Source: Methanocalculus natronophilus
GTDB lineage: Archaea; Halobacteriota; Methanomicrobia; Methanomicrobiales; Methanocorpusculaceae
Direction of reading: 5' to 3'
Assembly (NCBI RefSeq): GCF_038751955.1
Contig: NZ_JBCEXH010000004.1
Span: forward strand, 203,737 to 267,736
DNA length: 64,000 nt
In this document: in pieces, positions 26,486-34,257 of the stretch
Layout of the letters: the number at the start of each line of letters is the position of its first letter
Numbering within the stretch: the first letter of the stretch is position 1
The notes under the pieces: model-generated
The model's input: only the letters and a program-made list of their open reading frames with translations
Told to the model about the DNA's origin: nothing
Database searches by the model: none
Translations under genes and position numbers: made by a program

Positions 26486-26767
26486 ATGCAGGTAACCGTC
26501 AAATCATTTGCCACGCTCAGGAATGTGATGGAATCCAGGCTCACCCAGGAGTTGAATGATGGCTCAACCCTATCTGATCTCCTTACCCTTCTTATGGAGC
26601 GGTATCCGGGGCTCCGGGACGAGATCTTTGAAGAGGGCAGCAGGGAGCTTCAGGATTATGTAAATATCCTGGTAAACGGCCGGAATATCAATTTTATCAA
26701 CGGGCTTGATACCGAACTCAAAGACGGCGATCTCGTCGTCCTCTTCCCCCCGGCTGGTGGGGGGTAA
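26486..26767 (+). CDS. moaD: MoaD/ThiS-like ubiquitin-fold sulfur carrier
   Basis: 93 residues ending in the exposed diglycine tail PPAGGG needed for adenylation and thiocarboxylate formation. The beta-grasp pattern (VTVKSFATLRNV... NILVNGRNINF... LKDGDLVVLFPP) is complete. Its position 108 nt after AOR suggests it supplies the dithiolene sulfur of tungstopterin; such carriers can also serve tRNA thiolation or protein tagging (SAMP). A GGAGGG ribosome site lies about seven nt before the ATG. Confidence 0.9.
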   Translation: MQVTVKSFATLRNVMESRLTQELNDGSTLSDLLTLLMERYPGLRDEIFEEGSRELQDYVNILVNGRNINFINGLDTELKDGDLVVLFPPAGGG

Positions 26768-26770
26768 AAC

Positions 26771-26786
26771 AAAATTTTTTAAAAAA
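26771..26786. terminator. Bidirectional T6/A6 terminator
   Basis: AAAATTTTTTAAAAAA lies between the convergent moaD and deaminase genes and provides a T tract in both directions. Confidence 0.5.
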
Positions 26787-26800
26787 TGAAAAACCTGGTT

Positions 26801-28120
26801 TCAGGCCTGATCCAGCAGCTCCTCTTCTCTTCGTTTCACAAGTGAGACTGCTGCTGCCTCTGCCCCGGCAAGGATTGCGTCTTCTCCTGGGATCTCGCGG
26901 TCATGCATCAGGACTGCTCCGTCACAGATGACGGTCCTCACCGCATTGCCGCCGCAGGCATAGACGATGTTTGAGAGCGGGTTGTGGAATGGTGCCTGGC
27001 AGATGGCATTCCTGTCCACCAGGATGATGTCGGCAGCAAACCCGGGTGAGATTATTCCGCCGCCGGTTCTGAGTGCGGCTGCCCCGTTTCGTGCTGCGAT
27101 ATCAACTGCCTCGGCAGCCGGGAGGATTGTCGGATCCCTGGTGCTGAACTTCTGAAGGAGCGCTGCGATCTTCATCTCCTCGAAGAGATCGAGGTTATTG
27201 TTTGAGGCACACCCGTCGGTTCCGAGGGTGATGGGTGCGCCCGCATCCAACAGGGCCTGGTACGGTATTGCCCGGCCGCCTGCGAGCTTCATGTTGCTTG
27301 CCGGGTTATGGGATGCTGCGGTACCGCGACGTCCAAGGAGTTCGCATTCGGCCTCATCAAGGTAGCAGCAGTGGGCGGCGACGGTGCGGTCCGTCAGGAT
27401 GCCGCTTGTGTCCAGGTAAGCTGCCGGGGTGGCATTGTTGTTTTTGATGCAGTCATCAAGCTCCTGCTGCGTCTCAGAGAGGTGGATATGGATACCGCTG
27501 TCGTGTTCGTTTGCGTAACTGGCACACCATGACAGCCCCTCAGGCGAGACGGTGTAAAGGGCGTGTGGGCCTGTTGCAAAGGTTAGTTTAGGGTTGTTCC
27601 GGGATTTGAGGTTTTTATGGAATTCTGTTGTTGCCCTGATCTCGGCTTCACGTTTCTCTTCGGTGAAGAGGTCGATGAAGCCATGGGCAAGGCATGCCCG
27701 CATCCCTGACTCTTCAACCGCGTCTGCTGCCCGGTCCATGTGGAAGTACATGTCATTGAAGGCGACTGTTCCCGACTTGATCATCTCAAGGCATGCAAGC
27801 CGGGTGCCCCAGTAGACATCATCTCCGGTGAGATGGGCTTCAAGCGGCCAGATCTTTTCAGATAGCCATTCGAAGAGGATCATGTCATCTGCATAGCCCC
27901 GCAGGAGGCTCATTGCAGCATGGGTGTGGGTGTTGACAAGGCCGGGGAGGATGATGTCGCCCCCTGCATCGATCTCGATCTCAGCGGTGTTTTTATACCG
28001 GGATCGGATCCCTTCGCCGACTGCCTGGATTATTCCCCCTTCAATGTAGATGTCGGTCTTCTGGCAGTCCAGGTTTGCATCCCGGATCAGAATTGTTGTC
28101 TGCTTGTTGTATGGTATCAT
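26801..28120 (-). CDS. dadD: 5'-deoxyadenosine / MTA / SAH deaminase (amidohydrolase)
   Basis: 439 residues. Metal ligands of the amidohydrolase barrel appear as VNTHTHAAMS (about 62-71), HIHLSET (about 209-215), AAHC (about 250) and TDGCASNNN (about 297-305). The family deaminates 5'-deoxyadenosine, methylthioadenosine and S-adenosylhomocysteine; the methanogen enzyme DadD handles the deoxyadenosine made by radical-SAM enzymes. ATG at 28120 is preferred: GGAG lies about 11 nt upstream, whereas an earlier TTG would be too close to it. The phosphorylase gene upstream ends five nt before, forming a salvage operon. Confidence 0.92.
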   Translation of the reverse strand: MIPYNKQTTILIRDANLDCQKTDIYIEGGIIQAVGEGIRSRYKNTAEIEIDAGGDIILPGLVNTHTHAAMSLLRGYADDMILFEWLSEKIWPLEAHLTGDDVYWGTRLACLEMIKSGTVAFNDMYFHMDRAADAVEESGMRACLAHGFIDLFTEEKREAEIRATTEFHKNLKSRNNPKLTFATGPHALYTVSPEGLSWCASYANEHDSGIHIHLSETQQELDDCIKNNNATPAAYLDTSGILTDRTVAAHCCYLDEAECELLGRRGTAASHNPASNMKLAGGRAIPYQALLDAGAPITLGTDGCASNNNLDLFEEMKIAALLQKFSTRDPTILPAAEAVDIAARNGAAALRTGGGIISPGFAADIILVDRNAICQAPFHNPLSNIVYACGGNAVRTVICDGAVLMHDREIPGEDAILAGAEAAAVSLVKRREEELLDQA

Positions 28121-28125
28121 GGCAA

Positions 28126-28824
28126 TCAAAACTCCTGTACAATTTTTTCCAGAATCTTACTTGTTCTGCCTGCTCCTTCTTTTGAAGCGCGAACAATTGT
28201 CTCGTAGCTGATTGTTTCATCGCCTATGCCGTTTGCGTAGTTGTCAACTGTGCAGATGGCTGCGATTCTCATGCCCAGTTCTGCTGCAAGTGTTGCCTCG
28301 CTTGCAACTGTCATACCGACCATGTCGGCAATCTTTGCCAGTGCACGGACTTCTGCCGGGGTCTCGAACCGGGGACCGATCGTCTGGATGTAGGTTCCGC
28401 CGATCTTCACATCAGGGTGTGTTGTGCTGAGTTTCAGGATCAGCTCGTGGTCCAGTCCTGGCATGACATGGGTGATGGTGGTGTCATGGAATGTCGGGAT
28501 CCCGCTCATGCTGATGAAGTCCTGTGGGATAAGTACTGATCCCGGGTGATGGTCCACTTTCAGTGATCCGACCGATCCAAATGCCACGATCCGGTCAACT
28601 CCGAGAATTCTGAGTGCTGCCAGGTGTGCCCGGTGGTTGATCCGGTGTGGTGGCAGTGTGTTCTGATGACGTGGCACCAGGCAGAAATCGCCGCAATGGA
28701 CGACTGCTTTGCCATAGGGTGTCGGGATGATCTTCTCCTCAAGTGGCGGAAGGTCTGCAAAAAGGAGGCTTGTTCCTCCGATGATCCCTAAACATGGTTC
28801 ACGCTCCGGGTATGTGGGCATCAC
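28126..28824 (-). CDS. mtnP: Methylthioadenosine/methylthioinosine phosphorylase
   Basis: 232 residues of the PNP/MTAP family. It shows the N-terminal GIIGGTSLL (about 13-21), VPRHQNTLPPHRINHRA (about 49-65) and TIGPRFETPAEVRAL (about 147-161) motifs of MTAP-type trimeric phosphorylases. Given the adjoining deaminase, the likely substrate is 5'-methylthioinosine, giving hypoxanthine and methylthioribose 1-phosphate as in Methanocaldococcus; substrate choice is inferred from the operon. Confidence 0.9.
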   Translation of the reverse strand: MMPTYPEREPCLGIIGGTSLLFADLPPLEEKIIPTPYGKAVVHCGDFCLVPRHQNTLPPHRINHRAHLAALRILGVDRIVAFGSVGSLKVDHHPGSVLIPQDFISMSGIPTFHDTTITHVMPGLDHELILKLSTTHPDVKIGGTYIQTIGPRFETPAEVRALAKIADMVGMTVASEATLAAELGMRIAAICTVDNYANGIGDETISYETIVRASKEGAGRTSKILEKIVQEF

Positions 28825-29268
28825 GAGAAGTGTTTTACTTCAGGATTATTGAAGGAGATGGTTTGGCCTTTGTTGTGGGTATGCAGGCATCATCTCTGCG
28901 CCATGGACTGTTACCAGAAACCTTTTGGTGGGCGGGCTCAAACGCAAAATAAACCCATGTGGTTGAGTAAACCAGGATAAACCGGATGTTGCCGGGTTTG
29001 GAGAGCGCAGGACGCATCACTCTGTGTGATGTTTGCTCCTGGCATGTGGCTGGGTATACCCGGATATGGGTTGTATCCATCCCCGCTTTTGATTCCCCGG
29101 TGCCGGTCTGACTGTGGTTTATCATACAGGCTCCTGGGTTGCTCATGACGGTTCTGCCTGTGGAGTACAGCAGCATTTTGTTCATGAGGAGATGGTATGC
29201 CAGGGTATTGCTATGCAGTATTTTGGTATCCAATGTGAGATTATACAGGTTCGAGGTTGAGTGAAGAG
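28825..29268. other. Intergenic region with no recognised gene
   Basis: About 440 nt between the divergently transcribed phosphorylase and lipoprotein genes. No reading frame looks coding. A hairpin-forming CATCAC-N5-GTGATG sits near 29015-29031. No tRNA-like fold or box motif was seen. Confidence 0.4.
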
Positions 29269-30069
29269 ATGATGAAGAGAGTACTGATAGTATGTCTGGC
29301 GGCTTTTTTCCTGCTGGCAGGAGCTTTTACTGCCGGATGCACAGGTGAAGAGCCGGTACCTGGTGAAGAACCGATACCGATTGGCGATCCCGGAGATATG
29401 GATGATCCGGGTGGAGTGATGGACCCAACTGCACCTGAAGAGAATGGGTTTGAAGAGGCCCGTCCCCATCTTGAACAGCAGCTCATGATGGAGACCGAGC
29501 AGCGCCTGATTGATGAACATCTGCAAACACTCATGGCTGAAGCCGATATTGAGCAGGATGACGCTGCTATCGCCGATGGTGCTGATGATGCAGCTATTGC
29601 TGTTGTAAATGGTGAGGAGATCCAGAGAAGTGCCATGGTCGCTGCCGAGGAGCAGGAGCTGGAACAGCTCAGGATGATGGGTTTTGACACGGATGCCGGG
29701 GAGAACCAGGAGATGATGCAGATGCTCCGGTTACAGGTTGTTGATAATCTCATTGCCACAACGCTTGTCTCCCAGAAGGCAGCAGATGCGGGTATTGCGG
29801 TGACTGACGAGGATGTACAGGACGAGTATCAGCAGCTCGCAGCACAGTTTGGCGGGGAAGAGCAGCTGAACACGGAGCTTGAGCAGGCTGGGATGACGAA
29901 AGAGGATCTACAAAGCGATATCAAAACACAGCTTCCAATAAACCGGTACCTGGATATGTACCTTGAGGAAAACCTTGATGCCGGGATGCTGGACTTCTCT
30001 GAGGAGGAGTTACGGGCACTCTACGAGCAGCAGCAACAGCAGGCTGGATTTGAAGCTGTAGAGGCATAA
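29269..30069 (+). CDS. SurA N-domain-like lipoprotein (chaperone without a rotamase domain)
   Basis: 266 residues. Residues 1-24 are a signal peptide ending in a lipobox-like TAGC, followed by an acidic Pro/Gly linker (EEPVPGEEPIPIGDPG). The region from AVVNGEEIQ (about 110) to the C-terminus matches the helical SurA/PrsA N-domain (NLIATTLVSQKAADAGIAVTDEDV). No parvulin PPIase domain follows. It is probably an envelope-anchored folding factor or a decayed peptidyl-prolyl isomerase. ATG at 29269 is followed by a second ATG; either could start. The unusual acidity suits an external, salty setting. Confidence 0.8.
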   Translation: MMKRVLIVCLAAFFLLAGAFTAGCTGEEPVPGEEPIPIGDPGDMDDPGGVMDPTAPEENGFEEARPHLEQQLMMETEQRLIDEHLQTLMAEADIEQDDAAIADGADDAAIAVVNGEEIQRSAMVAAEEQELEQLRMMGFDTDAGENQEMMQMLRLQVVDNLIATTLVSQKAADAGIAVTDEDVQDEYQQLAAQFGGEEQLNTELEQAGMTKEDLQSDIKTQLPINRYLDMYLEENLDAGMLDFSEEELRALYEQQQQQAGFEAVEA

Positions 30070-30156
30070 GAAGCTTCAGCCTTTGATATTTTCTTCTTTT
30101 TTTCTCTAAAAAAGTTTCTGCTGCCGTTTTGCTGCACATTCTCTCTCAGTCTCCCT

Positions 30157-30244
30157 TCGGGGTGGGCCGATTGTTATGAATACAGATGCCGAGGTGAGGC
30201 AGGCTCTTGCTGAATACCGGAACGGGACCTTCATCAGGGGGTGA
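30157..30244 (+). pseudogene. C-terminal remnant of a pirin-family gene
   Basis: The frame ending in TGA at 30242-30244 reads LRGGPIVMNTDAEVRQALA then EYRNGTFIRG. This is the conserved C-terminal signature of pirins (G-P-F/I-V-M-N-T...QA...YRNG-F). No pirin cupin core is present upstream, where the lipoprotein gene ends at 30069, so only the last 25 or so codons survive. It is probably a leftover of a deletion. Confidence 0.6.
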
Positions 30245-30326
30245 GGGCTTTATCACGTCTCTTGCGAACATATGAAGGCGCAGGTGTGCTCTGGCTTTTC
30301 TACGAGCACGAGCAGGAGCACTATTT

Positions 30327-31007
30327 ATGACGGGAGAGCATAATCCGATTGCAAATGGAATCGCAATAGACCGTTTTCTGGTCCATGATTTCGATTCTTT
30401 TGTACCATTCTATATCGATATCTTTTATGATCGTGAGCCATTGGGGCAGTGCATCGGCTTAAGCCGGGAGCAGATGGATTTTATCACCCGGACCCTCTAT
30501 GGCAGGGGGAGCAACTTCCTCTCCCAGAGGCTCAGCTGGATTGCGAGGGATTGCAGCCAGGAGAACCGTCCTGTCGGCATCATCGCCTGTGATGATCCGG
30601 TTGCGACAGGGGAACTCCAGATGTCTGAGGATCTCAACAGCCAGGACTTAGAGCGGATTTCTGTTGCGATGGCTCTGCTGGAAGAGATTAGCCGCCCGAT
30701 GCAGGAGATCTTCGCACAGGGGGAGGGCGTATGCATGCATGTTGCTGCGGTCGGGGTTGCACCGGAGTATCAGGGTGCAGGTATTGCAACACGCCTTCTC
30801 CAGACTGCCCTGTCAGAGGCCAAAAAACGTGGTTTTCGTGTTGCGGTTGCTGAATGCACAAGCCCCGGATCCAGGATGCTTTTTGAGAAGGCCGGGTTTG
30901 CCCGTATTCATGCTCTTTCTGTGAGCGAGTTTGAAATCCAGGGAAGACGGCCGCTGCCTGACTGCAACCTTGAGATCCACCTGATGCAGAAGATCCTTGA
31001 TGAGTGA
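30327..31007 (+). CDS. GNAT-family N-acetyltransferase
   Basis: 226 residues. Acetyl-CoA-binding motif A reads VAAVGVAPEYQGAGIATRLL (about 145-164) with the R/Q-X-X-G-X-A loop, and motif B is SRMLFEKAGFARIHAL (about 184-199). The N-terminal half includes a helical insert (about 85-120). Substrate is unknown; the shape is like stand-alone amine or small-molecule acetyltransferases. It is a single gene. Confidence 0.88.
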   Translation: MTGEHNPIANGIAIDRFLVHDFDSFVPFYIDIFYDREPLGQCIGLSREQMDFITRTLYGRGSNFLSQRLSWIARDCSQENRPVGIIACDDPVATGELQMSEDLNSQDLERISVAMALLEEISRPMQEIFAQGEGVCMHVAAVGVAPEYQGAGIATRLLQTALSEAKKRGFRVAVAECTSPGSRMLFEKAGFARIHALSVSEFEIQGRRPLPDCNLEIHLMQKILDE

Positions 31008-31132
31008 GTGGACTGCTGATTCCTGATGTGTAATGGCAGCTTCCGTGTGCGTTCTCGTGCAATTGATGTCCAGATGGTCTCCTGCCCCGGTTTTCTTCCC
31101 ATGCCCCGCCGTGCGTTTCGATCTGCTGAAGC

Positions 31133-31339
31133 CTATCTTTGCCTGAAGATCCTGATGGCGGGCGGTATTGCTGCTGCGATGAAGATGAGTGCATACCAGT
31201 ACCAGTCAAGGGCAAGGATCGGCTCCCAGAGCTTTGCCACCATGAGCGCAAAGGCAAAGACGCTGAGTTTCACGAGCCCCATCTCTATCCAGCCGAGCTG
31301 CTGCACCCGCTCATCGGCCCAGGATTTAAAATCTGCCAT
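31133..31339 (-). CDS. Small membrane protein, two predicted spans
   Basis: 68 residues: an amphipathic N-terminus with WADERVQQLGW, then hydrophobic spans at about 20-38 and 44-62, ending IRIFRQR. A strong ribosome site, AGGAG followed by seven nt to the ATG, supports a real gene. No family recognised. Confidence 0.65.
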   Translation of the reverse strand: MADFKSWADERVQQLGWIEMGLVKLSVFAFALMVAKLWEPILALDWYWYALIFIAAAIPPAIRIFRQR

Positions 31340-31827
31340 TTTTCTTCTCCTGCCTCATTGATGAGGCATATGGATGGCATGACTTTTCCGGTACAAAAAG
31401 CTATCGCCTGCCATGCGTGATCCGAGCTCTCTCTTGTTCATATGGCAAAAAAGGTTTAAAATGGGTTTTATTTGTTCTTTTTTTATTACTCTGATGATTT
31501 TCATGGGCTGATATGATGCATACACTTAACTGCTGTGAACGATAATTGCCATATCAGGGGAGGTGTTGTGCTCCTGTTGCCTTTGAGGCTGATGGTTTTG
31601 GTCACCTTCACCATCAGACGGGGCAGGCTTTTCCCCTGTTTCTGATTGAGGCTTTTTTGGATTTCTGGAGCTTATCTGTCTTTTCCGGCGGATGTGTATT
31701 GCCATTTACTGATGTGGTGGTACATTCGTCACCAATTGGGTGGTGATTCCAACTCACAGTGCACTTCTGCTATCTCCAGGGCACTTCTTCGCAATCTTTC
31801 TATCCCTGGAGGGTTGATCTGTATTCT
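31340..31827. other. Intergenic region with no recognised gene
   Basis: About 490 nt between the small membrane protein and the nicotinate phosphoribosyltransferase start. The stretch 31450-31500 is AT-rich (AAAAAAGGTTTAAAATGG) and may hold a promoter. No coding signal was seen. Confidence 0.35.
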
Positions 31828-32979
31828 ATGAGCCGGTTTGGGAGCCTTGAACCTGACCTGATACAGAACGGCGGGTGTACTGATGTCTATTTTCTCCGCT
31901 CGCAGGCGGTGCTTGAGAAGGCGGGGGTAAATCCCCATGTGGTGCTGGAGGTATCAGTTGCCTCGCTTCCGTCCGGGTTTGGCATCCTGGCGGGGCTTGA
32001 CTCGGTACTTGAGCTTTTTTCCGGAAAGCCGGTCACTGTTTCTTCCCTTCCTGAGGGCTCCATCTTCTTTGAGGGCGAGCCGGTGATGGTTATCGAGGGG
32101 TTCTACCAGGATATTGCCCGGTTTGAGACCGCGCTTCTCGGCTTCCTCTGCCATGCTTCGGGGATTGCAACGGCTGCTGCCCATGTCGTCTCGCTTGCAG
32201 CGGGGCGGCCGGTCTATTCGTTTGGCTCACGACGCCAGCACCCGGCGATTGCCCCCATGATCGAGCGGGCCGCCTGGATTGGGGGTGTTGCCGGGGTGAG
32301 CAACACGGCCGCCCCCGACGGGATACCGCTTGCAGGAACAATGCCCCACGCCTTCGTCCTCTCCTTTGATACTCCCGAATCGGCGTGGGCGGCATTCGCG
32401 GAATATGCCGATCCTGATGTGCCCCGGATCATGCTCTGCGATACGCTTTCTGATGAGAAGGCCGAGGCCCTTGCTGCTGCCCGGATCGGCTGCTCGGCGG
32501 TCCGGCTCGATACTCCGCGGTCCCGCCGGGGCGATATCCGCTCCATCATCGACGAGGTCAGGTGGGAACTCGACACCCACGGCTACCAGGATGTCCAAAT
32601 CTTTCTCTCCGGCGGCGTCACTGCACCTGATGTCGCAGCCCTTGCTGATATTGTTGATGCGTTTGGGGTTGGCGGCGCCATTGCGAATGCCCCCGTCATC
32701 GACTTCTCAGCAGATATTGTTGAGAAGAACACCCTGGCAATCGCCAAGCGAGGCCGACGGAGCGGCCGGAAACAGGTGTGGCGCCTCCAAAACGGCAGCC
32801 GCCGCATCCTCCCCTTCACAGAGGCACCCCCCACCGGGGCGGCCCCCCTCCTCAGAGAGGTCATCCGGGCCGGCCGCCCGGTTGTCACCGTCAGCACGGA
32901 GGAATCCCGGCGGCGGGCGGCAGAGGAGATGCAAGAGATGCGAAGGATGGGTGAGATGCGAATAAAGGGAGAGATGTGA
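31828..32979 (+). CDS. pncB: Nicotinate phosphoribosyltransferase with repeat-derived tail
   Basis: 383 residues. The family patterns NGGCTDVYFLRSQAVLEKAG (about 14-33), FGSRRQHPAIAPMIERAAW (about 133-151) and NAPVIDFSADIVE (about 289-301) identify archaeal NAPRTase, which makes nicotinate mononucleotide for NAD salvage. The start MSRFGSLEPD follows GGAGGG by about 15 nt; the in-frame upstream extension has no conserved look. The last 18 or so residues (EEMQEMRRMGEMRIKGEM) are translated from the first units of an 18-bp minisatellite rather than from the conserved enzyme. Confidence 0.9.
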   Translation: MSRFGSLEPDLIQNGGCTDVYFLRSQAVLEKAGVNPHVVLEVSVASLPSGFGILAGLDSVLELFSGKPVTVSSLPEGSIFFEGEPVMVIEGFYQDIARFETALLGFLCHASGIATAAAHVVSLAAGRPVYSFGSRRQHPAIAPMIERAAWIGGVAGVSNTAAPDGIPLAGTMPHAFVLSFDTPESAWAAFAEYADPDVPRIMLCDTLSDEKAEALAAARIGCSAVRLDTPRSRRGDIRSIIDEVRWELDTHGYQDVQIFLSGGVTAPDVAALADIVDAFGVGGAIANAPVIDFSADIVEKNTLAIAKRGRRSGRKQVWRLQNGSRRILPFTEAPPTGAAPLLREVIRAGRPVVTVSTEESRRRAAEEMQEMRRMGEMRIKGEM

Positions 32980-33078
32980 AGGGTGGAAGAGATGTGAAGG
33001 ACGGAAGAGATGCGAGGGATGGGAAAGCCGCGAAGAACGTGGGGGTGTGGAAGATGGAGGAGATGCGAAGGATGGAGG
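32935..33078 (+). repeat. 18-bp minisatellite spanning the pncB stop codon
   Basis: About eight tandem 18-nt units of consensus GAGATGYGAAGGRYGGRA start at 32935, 32953, 32971, 32989 and 33007, become degenerate, and a clear unit returns near 33060. Each unit encodes six residues (EMRRMG type). Units at 32971 and 32989 carry TGA where the others have CGA; the first of these ends pncB. Confidence 0.85.
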
Positions 33079-33175
33079 GGGTTTGCACAGGTGCTTCCCT
33101 CGCCGTTATCGCCCCCTCGGGGCTGGCAAATAAACAATCTATTTATGCGACTCCTGCAAATAGTATAAGGTCAGT

Positions 33176-33247
33176 GGGCCGATAGATCAGGGGGAGATCG
33201 CTACCTTGGCATGGTAGAGGCCGCGGGTTCAAATCCCGCTCGGTCCA
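33176..33247 (+). tRNA. tRNA-Ala (anticodon GGC)
   Basis: Acceptor GGGCCGA pairs with TCGGTCC, giving a G3-U70 wobble, the alanine identity element. Anticodon stem CTACC/GGTAG encloses TTGGCAT (GGC). T arm is GCGGG-TTCAAAT-CCCGC; discriminator A at 33247. The accessory region begins directly downstream. Confidence 0.95.
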
Positions 33248-33270
33248 TGTTGTTTTAGTATTTCTTCGTT

Positions 33271-33417
33271 TTATCGGTGGCTATTCTCAATAAAAACCAG
33301 AAAATCCCCGGCAAATTCAACAGAGAAGGATGCTTCCTCGAATTCAGCTAGAAATCCGCCATATTGTATATTGTGCCTTGAGAGCCTGAGTTTATCAAAT
33401 GTCTTCAGTAATTTCAT
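33271..33417 (-). CDS. 48-residue HEPN-like C-terminal fragment
   Basis: MKLLKTFDKLRLSRHNIQYG continues as GFLAEFEEASFSVEFAGDFL and ends in TAA at 33271. The Arg-X2-Arg-His...Tyr and the EEA...EFAGDFL helix resemble the last third of HEPN domains, which normally pair with MNT nucleotidyltransferases. A full HEPN protein is over 100 residues, so this is either a remnant or a minimal partner. Its ATG overlaps the stop of the HTH-nucleotidyltransferase gene as ATGA, an intact translational-coupling junction. Family assignment is by eye and tentative. Confidence 0.45.
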   Translation of the reverse strand: MKLLKTFDKLRLSRHNIQYGGFLAEFEEASFSVEFAGDFLVFIENSHR

Positions 33418-34211
33418 AGCTCGGCTCCAAAGAGAAGTATGTGGTTTTCAAGAACGCTTTGTACAAAAGGATCGCCTTCTTTTTTCTTCCTTTCAAATCG
33501 ATACCATGGAATGACGGTGAGCTGTATTGGCCTTCCAATCTTCTCCTGAATGCTGAGGATCTTATCCTTATCCACATGGTCTACTTCACCAATGACAAGG
33601 ATATCCAGATCACTTGTATCATTGAATGTGCCTGATGCAGCACTCCCGTACAATGCAACCGATATTATATTCGGAGATCCCCCATGATCAGATACCGGAT
33701 ATGTGGATTCATCATTCTCCGAGACGACATTTATTTCAGTTCTTCTGGCGTTATCACCGGACATATCTCTGGAAACATGCTCAGCAGTATCTTTTTCTCT
33801 CTCTCCGGAATCATCTCCGAAAAACTCCCTGGAAACCTCCCCGGAACCCTCCCCGGAACTCTCCCCGGAACTCTCCCCGGAACTCTCCCCGGAACTCTCC
33901 CCGGAAAAATCCTTGGAAATCTCCCTGGCAATCTCCTCAATACCGTATTCATTCAGGAGAAGGAGTATGGCACACTTTTTTAACTCCTTTACCAGTGGCT
34001 TTTCGTTATTAAGGATGATCTGGTGGGCAGTTCCGATTCTATGTATGGTAACAATCCCGGCCTTCTGGAATAGATTGGCATATCGCAATACTGTTGATGG
34101 AGAGATGCCCAGCTCCCGGGCCAGCTCATTGATATGAAGCCTGGAATCAGGATTCATCAAATGCCACTTCAGGATTTTGTTACCGGCAAAGGTATTGAAC
34201 TCAGGAATCAT
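33414..34211 (-). CDS. Winged-helix / MNT nucleotidyltransferase with a tetrapeptide-repeat linker
   Basis: 265 residues. Residues about 25-75 are a winged helix (LHINELARELGISPSTVLRY). Residues about 100-140 are a linker of tandem ESSG repeats. The C-terminal part (about 180-265) is a minimal nucleotidyltransferase with VALYGSAASGTFNDTSDLDIL, the GS-X10-DXD active-site motif of MNT/KNT domains. MNT proteins are antitoxin-like AMP transferases acting on HEPN toxins; the fused DNA-binding domain suggests autoregulation. A short HEPN-like fragment is coupled downstream. Confidence 0.85.
   Translation of the reverse strand: MIPEFNTFAGNKILKWHLMNPDSRLHINELARELGISPSTVLRYANLFQKAGIVTIHRIGTAHQIILNNEKPLVKELKKCAILLLLNEYGIEEIAREISKDFSGESSGESSGESSGESSGEGSGEVSREFFGDDSGEREKDTAEHVSRDMSGDNARRTEINVVSENDESTYPVSDHGGSPNIISVALYGSAASGTFNDTSDLDILVIGEVDHVDKDKILSIQEKIGRPIQLTVIPWYRFERKKKEGDPFVQSVLENHILLFGAEL
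33805..33936 (-). repeat. 12-bp VNTR inside the nucleotidyltransferase gene
   Basis: Eleven 12-nt periods; units at 33853, 33865, 33877 and 33889 are identical (plus strand CCGGAACTCTCC) and flanking units are degenerate. In the gene's frame each encodes Glu-Ser-Ser-Gly. Unit gain or loss keeps the frame and only changes linker length. Confidence 0.9.
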
Positions 34212-34226
34212 TCGATGTAGAGAATT

Positions 34227-34257
34227 ATCGTTCTATGTATAAAATGATTGTTCTATG
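34227..34257 (-). promoter_or_regulatory. TATA box flanked by two direct repeats: probable operator of the HTH-MNT gene
   Basis: On the minus strand CATAGAACAAT (34247-34257) and CATAGAACGAT (34227-34237) are 20 nt apart, on the same helix face, and bracket TTTTATA (34238-34244) about 30 nt before the ATG. This placement predicts a leaderless mRNA and repressor binding over the promoter. Confidence 0.55.

Noticed and set aside
33805..33936. Possible CRISPR array
   Set aside because: Units are 12 nt with no spacers and lie inside a coding sequence; no cas gene is present.
33684..34137. Plus-strand open frames across the Pro-Gly/Ser-Pro-rich repeat opposite the HTH-MNT gene
   Set aside because: The 12-bp repeat keeps several frames open by chance; the minus-strand gene has recognisable domains.
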